Positions 20,307 through 31,905 of a stretch of DNA of 64,000 bases are shown piece by piece. The stretch is taken from positions 10,162,858-10,226,857 of the forward strand of contig CM019174.2 of the NCBI GenBank assembly GCA_009739505.2, given 5' to 3'. This DNA is from Apolygus lucorum. Taxonomy: Eukaryota; Arthropoda; Insecta; Hemiptera; Miridae. The position numbers were made by a program, and so were the translations under genes. Position 1 is the stretch's first letter. Each line of letters starts with the position of its first letter. The notes under the pieces were generated by a model. The model did not search any database. It was not told where the DNA came from and saw only the letters and a program-made list of their open reading frames with translations.

Positions 20307-22350
20307 ATCGCCTCCTCACTTACTCGGACTCGTTCGGTTTTTCGACTCAGCATTTTTTCGAGTCACGACCTGAATCTTAATATGGATCCTTATGGATGTT
20401 GTTTGTTTGATTCCAACTGGTTCGGTTTACCGACTCACTCGTTTCAATTTCACTGACATCGAATATGTTTTGTTTTAGCATCTTTGATCGATGACTTGTT
20501 CCTCTTCCTAAGTATATCAATTACACAAGATAACAAAATTTAGGGGTGGTCTGGCTGCCTCATTCTTTCACCGCTTTTCTTATGGTATTTGGTGCGCTGA
20601 ATCCGAATCTGACGTCAGTTTTTTTTTTTGTTTACGTCGGATTTTCAAGATTAGCTAGTTTTACTATTCTTCTAGTTCTCACTTTTCTTCATTTTTTAGT
20701 GAGCAGTAAACTCGCTCGTTTTTTGTGTGACTTCTGACCGGCTGATTGTTAGTCTTGTGTTTGTGTTCTGATCGCTTCCTTTTAAATTCCAAATCCGAAT
20801 TATTTGTTGGTTTCTGGACTCTTCGGTTAACCACTTTGGTAAGTGATCGTAATGTAAGAACTCTTTATTATTTTGCAATAAAAAAACCTTATTTATGAAT
20901 TACTGTATTTTGGTAATTAGCGCATTTTCTTATTTTTCTATGAGGAAAAAAAGCGCTAGGGTTGGGTATTGTTACAAAAGTATCGATACTGTATCGTATT
21001 CGAGTTGATATCCCATGCACCGTTTGGCTTGAGTATCGATACTTTAGTGTCTCAAAATAACAACTTAACTGAATCATCAGGCAAAATATTTTTTTTATTC
21101 ATTTCTTGCCATCAAGAGCCCAAGCTAAGTATATTATTGAACATTATTTCTCCATAATATTAATTAGTTTTATCAAAGACCCAACTGCCTCTCTACAAAT
21201 CTACAAAGGTTCATTTCACTGATTGAGTTGGTATGTGAACGTAATGAACGGATTCAAAAGACCTGGTCTCTGTAATGAGTGACCGTTTGGGATTCGAATC
21301 CGCCAAATGACCGTGTCTTACACACCCCTAACCTAAAGGCCGTAGTAAGTTGGAGAATGATTGGACCTACCGTATGATGTCCCGAAAATGGGATAAAAGT
21401 ATAATTAACTGGACGCGAAACTTAAAAAACGAAAAGTGCTTCTACTGAAAATCTTGATTTTCGGAGATGCGCCCTTCTTGCTAAGGACGGCAGTGTAGGC
21501 TGTAGCTAACCATTACAACTCGACCGAGGATCCTGAAAACTAGTCAGAACCACAAACCCTTGTTGACAAAACTACGTTTTAAGGTGCGTAATGTTTCTCA
21601 ATAAATGCCGTTTTTTTCCGCCATAACATTTGCTCCAGTTCAATTGCGAGTCTTCCAGACCCTTGCGCCAGTTGGATGCCGAAAAGTTCCCCAGTAAGAT
21701 TGCGTTTTGGCCATTTTTGCTCCAGTTGAAAAACCACCCTTGAATTCAAGTTTGAATAAAGCTGCGTCTTTTAAGTTGAAAATTCAATAACTTACACGGT
21801 GCTTCAGCTTCAGGTTCGACGGGGTCCATTACAGGTTCGACGGGGTCCATTGAAGACAGAGAGTTTGAAAGGTTAATGAAGGAAAACGAAGAGTAGTGGA
21901 TAGTAAAGACGAGAACACCGAGACTGTTGAAGACAAACTGACGTGAAGTTTTGGGAAAACGGTTTCACCTGTACCTGGCTAGACTTCCAAGAGGGGGGAG
22001 AAGGGCACAAGGGAGGTCCCTACGTCCTTCAAGGGTCGCTGTTTCCCTACCTGCTTGAGTGAGGCAGCAGGGTACCTGCACCGGCTGGACTATTTTTAAA
22101 CTGACCTAGAAAAGTGGAAAATGGAAACCTTTCTGGTGGCCTTTGAAATGGAAGGATTTACGACCCTCATCTCGACTGACACGTTTGTCTGTCCAGAAGC
22201 AGATCCAGCACTTGTGCAGAAGACGAACTTGTCCGCTTCATTGAAAATCGAATTTGAACCCTTTAGGGTTCGGTGGGTGACAGAGTGGGCAAAAATGGAA
22301 TCCCCATTCCCATTACAAATTAACATTCCTTTTAAAGAAATGTAATTGCA
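20307..22350. other. Non-genic region
   Basis: No gene is supported. A hAT-like terminus CTAGGGTTGGGTATTGTTAC with GTATCGATAC repeats lies at about 20954-21050. A 22-base phrase beginning GGTTCGACGGGGTCCATT is directly repeated at about 21812 and 21834. The remainder shows nothing I can name. Confidence 0.4.
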
Positions 22351-22353
22351 ATT

Positions 22354-22496
22354 ACCATTCCAATTCCTGTAATGGGAATCGAAATTGCTATTACTTTTCT
22401 GATTACAAGTAATAATAATTGTACAAACCTATTCCCATTACTTGTAATCAGAAAAAGAAATTGCAATTTCGATTACCACTACAGGAATTGGAATAG
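22354..22496. mobile_element. Fold-back MITE-like element, about 60-bp arms
   Basis: Positions 22354-22413 (with TTCCAATTCCTGTAATGGGA and GATTACAAGTAAT) are complementary to 22437-22496, with a 23-base loop. Flanks out to about 22300 and 22545 are rich in GGAAT, CCCATT and TTACA words (CCCATTACAAATTAACATTC, ACGTCTGGAATCCCATTACA), so the full element may be larger. Confidence 0.75.
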
Positions 22497-22544
22497 AGTA
22501 ATCCCATTCCACGTCTGGAATCCCATTACACGTCTGGAATCCAA

Positions 22545-23637
22545 TTACAAAAAAATACCTAATAGCCTCATTTTAATTCTTCTCGTATATTAAATAGTAT
22601 TAACTTCATTTTAAGTAAATTATTATTCTTCTCCTCATTTTAAAACAATTTTACTTCTTCTTACATAAAGCCGCAGGCGAATGTGTAGTATTTTTTGTAG
22701 TTTCCAAGAGTTTCTCATTTCGGAAAAGTTACTTTACTCAGGAAAGCATCAAGCGGCTACCAAAACCCCCTGAGCCAACCTCGAAAAACCCCCAAATCCC
22801 CCCAAAAAAGAAAAACCCTAAAAGTTAAGGATAAAATAAAAATATCAATGAATGCAATGCATTTTTTTTTTTTTTTAGTAGTAGATTGTAATTTATTAAT
22901 GATTTGAGGGCGGAGTGGATCTTGAAGACAATGCAATTATTGTATTAGCAATATATGTTTCAGGTCATAAAGGTTTTAAAAAAACATTAAAAACATTTTA
23001 AAAAATAAACTAGTTTCTTCAGGTAGGGTACTTTTTTGTACAAAAAATCAAAATGTCAAACAGTGAGGTTGCATTCGACCCCCATCTCCAAAACCTTCTC
23101 AATTTCTTCAAAACTTCAAGTTTGCTAATAGTAACGAGCGCGAACGGACGAATAAACTTTAAGAATTTATCAGTGTGTGTGCTTGCGAAAGATCAAAGAT
23201 CGAAAAAAGTTTGTCCTCCAAAACTCCAAAATTATAGTCCATTGAGCCCACGATAGACATTGGTAAATTCGGTGAAGTTTTTCGCTCCATTGAATATAAT
23301 ATATTACCTGCTGCTATTTTAATTGCTGATTCATTTTTATTCTCCCCAAATCCCCCGACTCGTCGGTAAAAACCCCCAAAATACCCCGTCAAGAAAAAAA
23401 AAACCCTACTTGGCAACACTGCAGGAAAGGGTTTTATCTCTTCTCTGTGCATGGATATTTTTTTCAAGGCGAGCAACTTGCTACATCACATCCTGCTGCC
23501 ATCGCTCAAATCTTCAACTTTTATTAGCTTCCCTAATTTCTTCTAAACATTTTCTCAATGAACAGACCCTATAACCGTTATTCCTGAGCCATAATCTTTT
23601 GAAAAAAAAAATTTTTTTAATTGACTGACATACCCCA
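22545..23637. other. Non-genic region
   Basis: AT-rich sequence with several poly-A or poly-T tracts. Open frames at 23053-23256 (plus) and 23159-23476 (minus) overlap each other and carry no motif. Nothing else supported. Confidence 0.4.
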
Positions 23638-23870
23638 TTGAAGGGTCCCGGGGGGAAAAGGATCAAACTCCTCTTTCCCCAACTCTGAGGAAATCGAAAA
23701 ACAAAGTTTGAACACGTCCCAGACAGACGCTACGCATAAAAAAGTGAACCGTACGGCCCACCTGACCAGGAATTTAATTATGTTTAAGTGACCGGAAAGA
23801 AAATTAAGTAGATCGAAGATAATTTCCAGAATAATTAAAAATTTCGAACAAGGTAGGTATGGACTTTACC
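23638..23870 (+). repeat. Dispersed repeat shared with the interior of the 8.1-kb hAT-like element
   Basis: Landmarks GGGGGGAAAAGGATCAAACT, CGAAAAACAAAGTTTGAA, GTGAACCGTACGGCCCACCT, ATTAAGTAGATCGAAGATAA match 8425-8640 in the same order and orientation, at about 80-85% by eye. Confidence 0.8.
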
Positions 23871-24062
23871 TACCACCATGTTAACCATTACCATACCCTT
23901 AAAATCTCTTGATTCACTTTAGTAAATTTACCAAAGTTTGTACGTATTGTTACCTCCAGAAAAATTTTCAGCAGAAATTGGCTTTATTTTCCAAATTAGG
24001 TATAGTTTTGTACAAAACATTATTGGAACTGCGCAAACAGGAAACATACTCAATTAAAAAAA

Positions 24063-24542
24063 GTCTGCCAAGTGGGTGTGGCACATAGCTTTCTCGTATT
24101 CATCTCAAAACACCAATCTTTAAGTACCTTTCAATACCCTCATAGGGGACCATCTACACGTTAATCTGAACAATCCCAGAAAATTTCATCGAAATCGGAC
24201 AATAACTTCGTATAGTTACGCACGTTACAAGGTTTTTATGACAGACACACAGACAGACAGACACGGAACCAAAATCGTTCAGAAGGGTGTAAAACGTAAA
24301 ACGAGAGTGGAAATTTCAATTTTGGAGAAACTTTTTTTTCAACCTTGAAAAGTGAAAAAGCTTCCGCTACCTTGGTAGGCTCGGAAGCAAAAATCATTCA
24401 TATCGTCGCAATATGAAATGGCGTCATCATCTCCTTCATTCCCCAACCCGCTTGACAGTGAATCAGAAAATGTTAGCATCGGGGTTGACGAGAAATTACA
24501 TTGTGGCGCGAGGAAGCTACGCGCCACACCCGCTTGGCAGAC
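24063..24542. mobile_element. Complete GTCTGCCAAG-ended MITE, 480 bp
   Basis: The left 34 bases (GTCTGCCAAGTGGGTGTGGC...) match the inverse of the right 34 (24509-24542) with four mismatches. A-run to the left and T-run to the right extend the pairing. It contains AAATTTCATCGAAATCGGAC, (GACA)n at about 24245-24262, and AAGCTTCCGCTACCTTGGTA. Partial relatives lie at 9592-10090, 31620-31665, 32680-33022 and 38945-38990. No coding capacity. Confidence 0.8.
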
Positions 24543-25070
24543 ATTTTTCGTAAATATAAGTTAATAAGGTACCTACTACTCGAAACAATGGATCTTGGAA
24601 ACCACGAAAAGAGCAGAAATCCTCGTCTGAAGTGAGTCTGTGGCTCAAATTTAACAAAGGTGCTCCAAACTAAAATAAACTCACAAAAATATTAATATTT
24701 CGTGAATTGCTGACCAAGCAAATTCTCCATTAAAATAACAGCCAATAAAAATGAGTAAATATTAGTATTATTCTACTACGATAATACGTATAGTTTTCAT
24801 TGAATAGTACAATTTATTACAATCGGTAAATTTCGGTACTTTGTAACTCACAAAATTTTGTCAATGATTCGAAAACGAAGCCCGATCGATTCTGTTACTG
24901 ACATTTCAGGAGTTTTATGTCTTCGCGCTCGTATTTTTATTGCTACGCTATCGTAATATTTTAGTGCCAAGGAAAACTATAAATTTTGAAAGTGGCCAAT
25001 AATACGTAGATAGATACCGTTTATAACAATTTTGTGATGACTTTAAATGGTATATCACGTACAAAAAAAA
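24543..25070. other. Non-genic region
   Basis: AT-rich sequence with no supported gene or repeat. Confidence 0.4.
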
Positions 25071-26900
25071 ACAGCTTCCTCGTGATTATTACAAGATCAA
25101 TCCAAAACCGAAATATCAAGGTCTAGTTTCATGAGAATGGTGGGCATAATTCAAAATATGGCCATCTTGATGTAAAAGTGGCAAACAACAGTAGATAATG
25201 AAAGTAGGTTAAATAGCATTTCCAAGACAAATTCAAGATTTTTTCAAACCAAATTCAAGATTTTCCAAGCCAATTTCAAAAATTTTTTTTCAAACCAAAT
25301 TCAAGATTGTTTTTGAACCGTTTGAACATTTGAGTTGACAAGTTTATATCAGTTTGAACATAAGTAATGTTTCCATCGATGAACAACACCTAATTTAAAG
25401 TTCTGTAATGAAAGAATCCATGAATTCCTTCTGTATGTAAGTACATCCCTTCTTTACGCGCATCTCTTCCAAATGCCTGAAGCCTGAAAACTATCGATGT
25501 GTTCTTCTTTTCTCTTTTAACGAGTTCAGGGCCTAGTTGTGCAAAATTCATATTTCTTGGTTTGGAAAATCTTGAATTGGTATGGAAACTCTTGAATTCG
25601 ATAGGAAGAGATTGCAGTGACAAAAGTGCATCTTGAAAGGCTTCGAGGTAGCTCAACTCCGAAGTAGGGAACGGAATGACCCTTTTGATGCCTACGATTT
25701 CGGATTTTTGAAAGATTTATGGACAGGTAAGCGATTTATTTATGGACTTAGGTAAGCGAAAGATTTATGGACTTAGCGAACTAATGTAAAATTAGTAAAC
25801 GATGGATGAAAAAAGGCGTTCAGCGACTGTGGATTTCTGGACGTGGTGGTTGAAAAATTGGGTTGTTGGGGAATTTATAGCATGTTTTGAAATAATTTGT
25901 TGACGAGATAAATTCAAAACGAAAATATCAAGATCCATTCGATTTCATGAGAATTGTGTCCCTCAATCAGAATATGATCTTATTCAAGTTATAGTGGCAA
26001 AAATTCCGTACGTAACAGTAGATAATAACAGTAAATTATACAGTAGAGCGATGCTAAGGGAACAATATGGTAGAGCTAGGAAGAGATTGCAGTGACCAAG
26101 GTGCATCTTGAAAGGCTTCTAAAGACGCTTTGAGGTCGTTCAACTCTGAAGTAGGGAACGGAATGACACTTGTGGTGCGATTTTGGGGTTTTGAAAGGTG
26201 TATACGATAGATAGGTAGCGAAATTATGAAGAATTAGTAAACGATGGATCAGCGACTGTGAATTTCGGGACCTGGTGGTTGAAAAATTGGGTCGTTTGGA
26301 GAATATAGCATGTTTTGAAATAATTTGTTGAAAAAATAAATTGAAAACAGAAATATCAAGATCCATTTGATTTCATGAGAATTGTGTCCCTCATTAAAAA
26401 TATGATCTTCTTGAAGTTATAGTTTAAAAAAACATGGTTTAAAAAACTTTTTTAAAACAAGCTTTTATTGTTTATTAAATTTTTTTTGTTAATAATCAGG
26501 TCTATGTCATGGTAGTATTGCATTGTCATCCGAATAATACATGCATGCCAAATTTCAGCTCAATCAGAAACCGGAAAGTGGATCAAATTTAAATAGCAAG
26601 GTTTGATTACAGACCGACATACAACGGGACAGGTGAGACTAAATAAAAGCTTGTAAAAGTAAATTATAAATGGATGCTAAGGGAACAATATGGTAGAGCA
26701 AGGAAGAGATTGCAGTGACAAAGGTGCATCTTGAAAGGCTTCAAAGCACGCTTTGAGGTCGTTCAACTCTGAAGTAGAGAATGGAATGACACTTGTGATG
26801 CGATTTTGGGTTTTTAAAAGGTTCATAGACAGCTTAAAAGACTTACTTGTAAATGGTAAATCGATCAAGTCGCACATCGACTGTGGATTTCTTGGAAATT
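25071..26900 (+). repeat. Imperfect tandem repeat, three long units
   Basis: The phrase AGGAAGAGATTGCAGTGAC, followed by GTGCATCTTGAAAGGCTTC and GAAGTAGGGAACGGAATGAC, occurs at 25603, 26078 and 26701. AAATATCAAGATCCATT with TCATGAGAATTGTGTCCCTC precedes each. Spacings are 475 and 623 bp; the second unit holds an insertion (about 26440-26640) resembling the GTCTGCCAAG-type dispersed element. The minus-strand open frames repeat with the units and are not supported as genes. Confidence 0.75.
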
Positions 26901-28060
26901 GACGCGGTGGCGGAAAATCGGCTGTTTTGAGGGGTTGACGCCGCGTGTTTTGAATCCGTTGTTTACAAATTACATCCGAAACCGAAGGACCTAAGTCTGC
27001 TTTTACGTCTGAAGGGGAAAATCATTGGGGACCGTGGAGGGGGGTCAAATGTCTCTCCCCGAAGTAGGGGAAGACGTTGAGGGCAGATGAGGGCGGCAGG
27101 TTTGGCGTTTTATCAATAAAACCCGAGGGCGGAAGGCGTGGTCGCAGACGAGGGTAACAGTCCGGGAGGTTTCCACGGAGGAGGTTTCCACGGGAGAGGG
27201 AAAGCCTTCTCGTAGTACGACAGGAGGAAGTTGTACGGGACGTCCATTGGCTGGAGAGGAGCGGTGACGTCACGGATGCGATCGATAGCCACCCAAACAA
27301 TGTATGTAGGTCATATCGGTGTTTCGCAGGGGCGGCACCCCGACAGACTGCGGGTCGCGAGATCGAGTAAAACACGAGAAAATTATCAAGTCCCGGAAAA
27401 TCCAAAAATTTTGTACAAAATATTAAAGTACTTCTTATAATTTGATTTTGATTTCACCAATCAACTCAGTGGGCTGATGATCGTGAAGAGTAGAAGTTTT
27501 CACACGACTGTACACAGTTGATGAAATTCAACTGACTCGAAAAGACTCAACCCGGGAAATTTCATCGAAATTTTACCATTTGTAGTCATTGCGAAAAATC
27601 TAATTTAACGATGAATATTTAATTCATCGAACTTCGAAAGTGATTTCGTGACTTGAAAATTATGAAGCAAAACCCTAGTTGTACAAAAAGCTCTAAAACG
27701 CAAAATGAGAGCGGAAACTTTAATGTTAGGGCGACCCAAATTTTTGACATGTTTGAGGAAATAAAATTACGACTTTTTTTTTCAAAATGGTTTTTTTTTC
27801 AAATTTTTTCAAATGGCGCAAATTTTTGACATGTTTGAGGAAATAAAATTACGACATATTTTTTCAAAATGACTCAAGATTTTGTAGCCATTGCGAAAAG
27901 TCAAATTTAACGATGAAAATCCATTCGAAGAGACACGTCGATCAAATTACTGCATCGTCATTCAATTAAACACCATTCAAATGACAAATATCCATTTATT
28001 CATCTTCTATAAAAATAGATCTTTAAAACAAGGAACGTTTTTTTTTCTCGGAAAGGTGAT
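26901..28060. other. Non-genic region with a GC-rich patch and an 85-bp duplication
   Basis: A GC-rich patch at about 27020-27400 gives a minus-strand open frame of 127 codons with no recognisable domain; I do not support it as a gene. AATTTTTGACATGTTTGAGG with AAATAAAATTACGAC is duplicated at about 27738 and 27825. Confidence 0.45.
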
Positions 28061-28068
28061 TTGAGTCC

Positions 28069-28419
28069 GTGGAAAAGATAAGACGGTATGACGCAGACGG
28101 GAGAAGGTACACGTGCCAGATAAATCGGGAAATAAAAACTTGTGTAATAAATAATTATTACAAGAGGCAACTTTTCGAGTCTTCACGACCCAAAGTGTTT
28201 TCATTTAAGACATACTTGACTGTTTTGGGTACAAATGATTCGAATGACCTACTTGACTCTGAAATTAGTTACTGGAGGGCCAAAATGAATGATATTCGAG
28301 GTCCGATTTGGAATCCAGGAGGCAGGTTTAGAGGAAAGAATTCAAACGATGACGTATTCTTTAAAACGGAAAAATTTAGTAGTGTAGAGTTAATGAAAAA
28401 TGATCAAGTATATCTTTAA
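28069..28419 (+). CDS. Unrecognised 116-codon open frame
   Basis: ATG at 28069 opens 116 codons to a TAA at 28417. Segments include RYDADGRRYTCQINREIKTC, FSFKTYLTVLGTNDSNDLLD, and SEISYWRAKMNDIRGPIWNP. The composition is more protein-like than other open frames in this region, and no repeat covers it. There is no signal peptide or membrane segment, and I recognise no family. It may be a fragment of a retroelement or a chance frame. The T-rich sequence before the ATG is unremarkable. Confidence 0.2.
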   Translation: MEKIRRYDADGRRYTCQINREIKTCVINNYYKRQLFESSRPKVFSFKTYLTVLGTNDSNDLLDSEISYWRAKMNDIRGPIWNPGGRFRGKNSNDDVFFKTEKFSSVELMKNDQVYL

Positions 28420-28980
28420 TGCTTTGGTTACGAATGAAGTCACCCAGTCAATCAATTATTGTGACAATCATCCCCCCCCCCTAGACCTTTGAAGGGCAAT
28501 ACGGCTGTGATCGCATATGAACGTTCATTGACGGAAGTGAGGCAAATTTCAGCTGATCAAATGAGATATTTTTGCAGACAGGTGATCTCAACATAAAAAA
28601 ATTCCTTACTTGCAGCATGAGTTCAATGAGCGAATTTTCAATGAAACATTCAAAGTTTTGGTTACGAAAATTGAAATATCAGCTGCAGCACTCAGAAGAC
28701 AGCTTTGAGGGTGTGACACTTAGGACAAAAAGTTAAAAATATACACAAAAAAAAACTTTCAAATAACGGAGAAAAAAACGCTGCAAATTATTACACAAAG
28801 GTTGATATTTTTTCCCTGTATCACTCGCTTGCAATGAACACAGCTTTGCCATTGTCACTACCTACCAACCAAAAATTTTTGCTTGACAATCAGGTTGATG
28901 TTTAAGAAATAAAAAGTTGTTGCTTCAATTAGGAAATTTGATTACTGGAGTCTAAGGGCGTAAAACTGTGTAAAACTCAA
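28420..28980. other. Non-genic region
   Basis: No gene supported. AAACGCTGCAAATTATTACACA at 28781-28802, then a TCACTCG-like stretch, is the phrase that accompanies R1 copies at 34155, 59750 and 63005. Confidence 0.45.
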
Positions 28981-28984
28981 AGAA

Positions 28985-29480
28985 ACGAACAACGATCGCA
29001 TTTTGGTCAGATAAAATTTCAACGTAGATTGGGCGTCTTTTGCGATTCACAGTCGTGTTTCTGATTTATCGTAAGACTAAGCCTTAAGTTCTCATAGGGA
29101 GAGAACGGTTGATCCTACAGAGAGCTCTGGGTGATCTCATTCGATTCTAAAAATTCAATACTATTTTAAATTGAAGAAAAAACAATACCTTAATATCTAT
29201 TTCTTTTGGGCTTGGGCGTTTTGAAAAATGCAGCCCTTATTTTTCAACCTTCAGAAACGACCTACATCTACCAAAACCTTCGGGGCACAACTAGACCTCA
29301 AATTTCATCAAAATCGGTAAAGGAAAGTGCCGCGTACGGCTGACGGACGGCCAAATTTTCATTCGATTTTTGGATTCTACGTACCTACTTTGAAACGTAA
29401 ACAACCAAATTTTGAGAGGGCGGTTAAAAAAATTTCTTGGTCGATTCCAAAGGTTCATTATTGAAAATAATAATCCAAAA
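28985..29480 (+). repeat. Dispersed repeat R1, copy at 29 kb
   Basis: Landmarks GATCGCATTTTGGTCAG, TTTTGCGATTCACAGTCGTG, GGGAGAGAACGGTTGATCCT, ACCTACATCTACCAAAACCT, CGGGGCACAACTAGACCTCA, TTGGATTCTACGTACC and GGTTCATTATTGAAAATAAT appear in R1 order. Several internal deletions. Confidence 0.8.
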
Positions 29481-29494
29481 TACAGATCCATCCT

Positions 29495-30192
29495 TTAACC
29501 CTAATTGAACCCTAATTGAAAACATCTCAGGAAATCCACAGCAACTGTGGGAAACAACGGGAAAAGAACGTAAAAAATTTACGCAATGAGGAAAAGCCAT
29601 AGCAAGACCGCAGATGTTGCGCGCATGATATTTTATCACTGCCAGTACAACGGAGAAAACAGTTGCTCACATAAAATCATGAGTTTGAATCCAAAATTTA
29701 TGATTCTTGTAGGGAAAGACGTAGAAATGTATTCTGAATCATCTCACGAAAAAAAACAGGTTAAAATGTTGACCAATGAGAATACCAGACCTAAAAAACT
29801 TTGCGTTTTTCTCGAAAAATTAAAATCAAGATGGACGCTTCTCTACGGCTTTCTTACTTTGGACGGCAGAGCTATCCTAAGGTGTCGCCGGAGTAACCAA
29901 AATTAAATTGCAATTTCAAATTTAATACACAGCAGAACATTCTGAAGGATATTGGTAGTCTCAAAATAGAGTTATAAAAAAAATTCCGAAGAAATCGTTA
30001 AAAAAATTGTCATAATACCATTTTTTTGGATTTTAATACCTAGCTTACAAAAAATGGTTAAAAAATTCAGCTCTGTCCATTAATTTTTATATTGCAATTT
30101 AAATCTAGTTAATCTGGTGACACCTTAGGACAGCTGTGGAATTCCTAGTGTTTTCGGTGACACTAGTGACACCATTGTCCAATTAGGGTTAA
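29495..30192. mobile_element. TTAACCCTAATTG-ended element, 698 bp
   Basis: The left end TTAACCCTAATTGAACCC and the inverse of the right end TTAACCCTAATTGGACAATG agree, and pairing resumes further in at GAAAACATCTCAGGAA and CCACAGC. The right end carries GGTGACAC/GTGACACC repeated words. The left end lacks about 27 bases of this pattern. A shorter relative sits at 31177-31513, and one terminus at 60204-60233. An open frame lies inside (29586-29906). Confidence 0.6.
29586..29906 (+). CDS. Unrecognised 106-codon open frame inside the TTAACCCTAATTG element
   Basis: ATG at 29586 opens 106 codons, with segments TADVARMIFYHCQYNGENSC, FMILVGKDVEMYSESSHEKK, KKLCVFLEKLKSRWTLLYGF. It is basic and ends at a TAA 290 bases before the element's right end. 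It is absent from the shorter 31177-31513 relative, so it could be remnant element coding sequence or unrelated filler. I recognise no domain, and no DDE-type motif is visible. Confidence 0.25.
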   Translation: MRKSHSKTADVARMIFYHCQYNGENSCSHKIMSLNPKFMILVGKDVEMYSESSHEKKQVKMLTNENTRPKKLCVFLEKLKSRWTLLYGFLTLDGRAILRCRRSNQN

Positions 30193-31176
30193 GGAATACC
30201 CTGTCTAATACCAAGAAAAAGGATGTCAGATTCTTCAAAATGAATCGATCTTTTAGGAAAAATTCTTTTAAAAATCGTAAAGATTTTATTACAAAGTATC
30301 GATTTTTTCAAGAAACGATGCATTTTTAAGCATAAGTCATACTTAATGAACAAAATTAAACCATTCAACTTTTAAGCCTATATCATATTATTAAATAATC
30401 TATCGTTATTATTATCTATCTTCATCTATTATTAAATAATAAAGTATCAATTAATCATCTACCTACTATATCAAATATATCTAGTTCTAGCTATCTATGT
30501 ACAAATAGTCTCCCTTACCTATTCGAGGTAAATGACAACCTGTAATTTTTCTTCGTAAACCTTCCATAAATTATACAAAATGGGGATAATTGAATGACAT
30601 CATGAATTATAAAGTGAATAACAAACGTGCGAATTAGTTAATTAACAAATGGGCATTTTTTAGGGGGACAACATGGTGACAAACAGTCTACTGGTGATTG
30701 TCATGTATTTTCTTTTGACATTGTGATTGTGGTGGTTATTGGTTGCAGTGATTATTTATTTACAGTGATTATTTATTTACGGGCTCGTCTATTACATTCG
30801 GCATAACATGTCATTATAACGAAGGAACTTCTAATAACCAAATGTAAAATAAAATTACATCACTTCTAGGAGACTTAGGTAGAGGGTAGCAAGACAATAT
30901 GGTTTAGGATTGAAAAGAGAATATAAGTTAACTGAACGAGATGGAGGAAGAAGAAATCAGGGATTTGGATGTTGATGGGGGGGGGGGGGGGGTTAAAAGA
31001 AAAAAAAATGATGCGGTATTGATACCTAATTATTTATTTTCTTCAATTAACTGCTGAAAAGAATCGACCCGATTCTCAAAATTTTGAATCGATTCTTCAG
31101 AAAGAGAAAATTATCCAAAAAACTCTAGTTTTTTTTAAATTTGATATTTTGAATTGATATTTTTTACCATCTCTCA
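30193..31176. other. Non-genic region with a poly-G tract
   Basis: AT-rich sequence. A tract of 17 or more G lies at about 30977-30994. ACAGTGATTATTTATTT is directly repeated near 30745-30780. No gene supported. Confidence 0.5.
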
Positions 31177-31513
31177 AACCTAATTGGACCATGGTGTCAC
31201 TTGTGTCACCGAAAACATCTCAGGAACTCAGCAGACGTCCCTAAGTGTCACCGCAGAATTTTTTTGTGGGTGATTGTAAGTCTCAAAATATAATTACGAC
31301 AAAAATGTCCATGGAAATCGATGAAAAAATGTTCACAATTTTAAGCATAACATCATTTTTTGACTTCTAATAACTTACGAAAAATGATTCATAAAATTCA
31401 GCTCTGTCCGTTAAATTTAAACTCTATTAAACTCCGATGACACTTTGGGACAGCTTGGAGTTCCTGAGATGTTTTCGGTGACACTAGCGACACCATGGCC
31501 CAATTAGGGTTAA
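31177..31513. mobile_element. Short TTAACCCTAATTG-ended MITE, about 337 bp
   Basis: The left end AACCTAATTGGACCATGGTG pairs with the inverse of the right end over about 75 bases. The arms include TGTCACCGAAAACATCTCAG and GGTGTCAC words. Non-coding. It shares ends with 29495-30192. Confidence 0.8.
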
Positions 31514-31646
31514 GCAAAATCCAACTCTAAAACATGGTATCTAAGTTCCCATTTGTAATTTCTCAACACATGTTGCAAGAAAAGAAGTAATTTGGGGTTT
31601 TCGTCCCATTTTTTCACTGCTTTTACTTTTACGAAAACAGGGCTTC

Positions 31647-31905
31647 CTACCGTCGGTAGTGAGGGAGACCATGACTGTCTCGAGATGTGTCAATTTTAGA
31701 TAGAACGTCGAGAAGCACGTGGCTGAGGGAGCAGACTTGATCTACTAACCTCGTTTTACCGCTCAAGTCCGCCCAACTATGCAAAATATCGATTCTGGAG
31801 ACCTCAAGAATGTCTTTAAGGTCGTCGTATGGTCGATAGGCAATTCCTAGCAATTCGCATATCTCCAGGGCGATGTTTTCGAATTGAGGAAGAACCAGTT
31901 GAGAG
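31647..31905 (-). CDS. Unrecognised open block, possible exon or gene fragment
   Basis: The minus strand is open from about 31905 to a stop at 31647. It reads QLVLPQFENIALEICELLGI, then AYRPYDDLKDILEVSRIDIL, HSWADLSGKTRLVDQVCSLS and HVLLDVLSKIDTSRD. The composition and periodic leucines look like a helical globular domain. By eye the layout slightly recalls the second half of death domains (W...G....V..L...L.KID), but I would not call it that without a profile search. No ATG is found in frame and no good acceptor precedes it. The last ten residues are encoded by the end of a GAGGAAGC-type repeat (CTACCGTCGGTAGTGAGGGA), so the block is joined to a repeat. Confidence 0.3.

Noticed and set aside
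21270..21300. A tRNA B-box-like GGGATTCGAATCC string
   Set aside because: No A box, acceptor stem or anticodon arm can be drawn around it.
27022..27405. A 127-codon minus-strand gene in a GC-rich patch
   Set aside because: No recognisable motif, no splice or start context, and composition alone explains the lack of stops.
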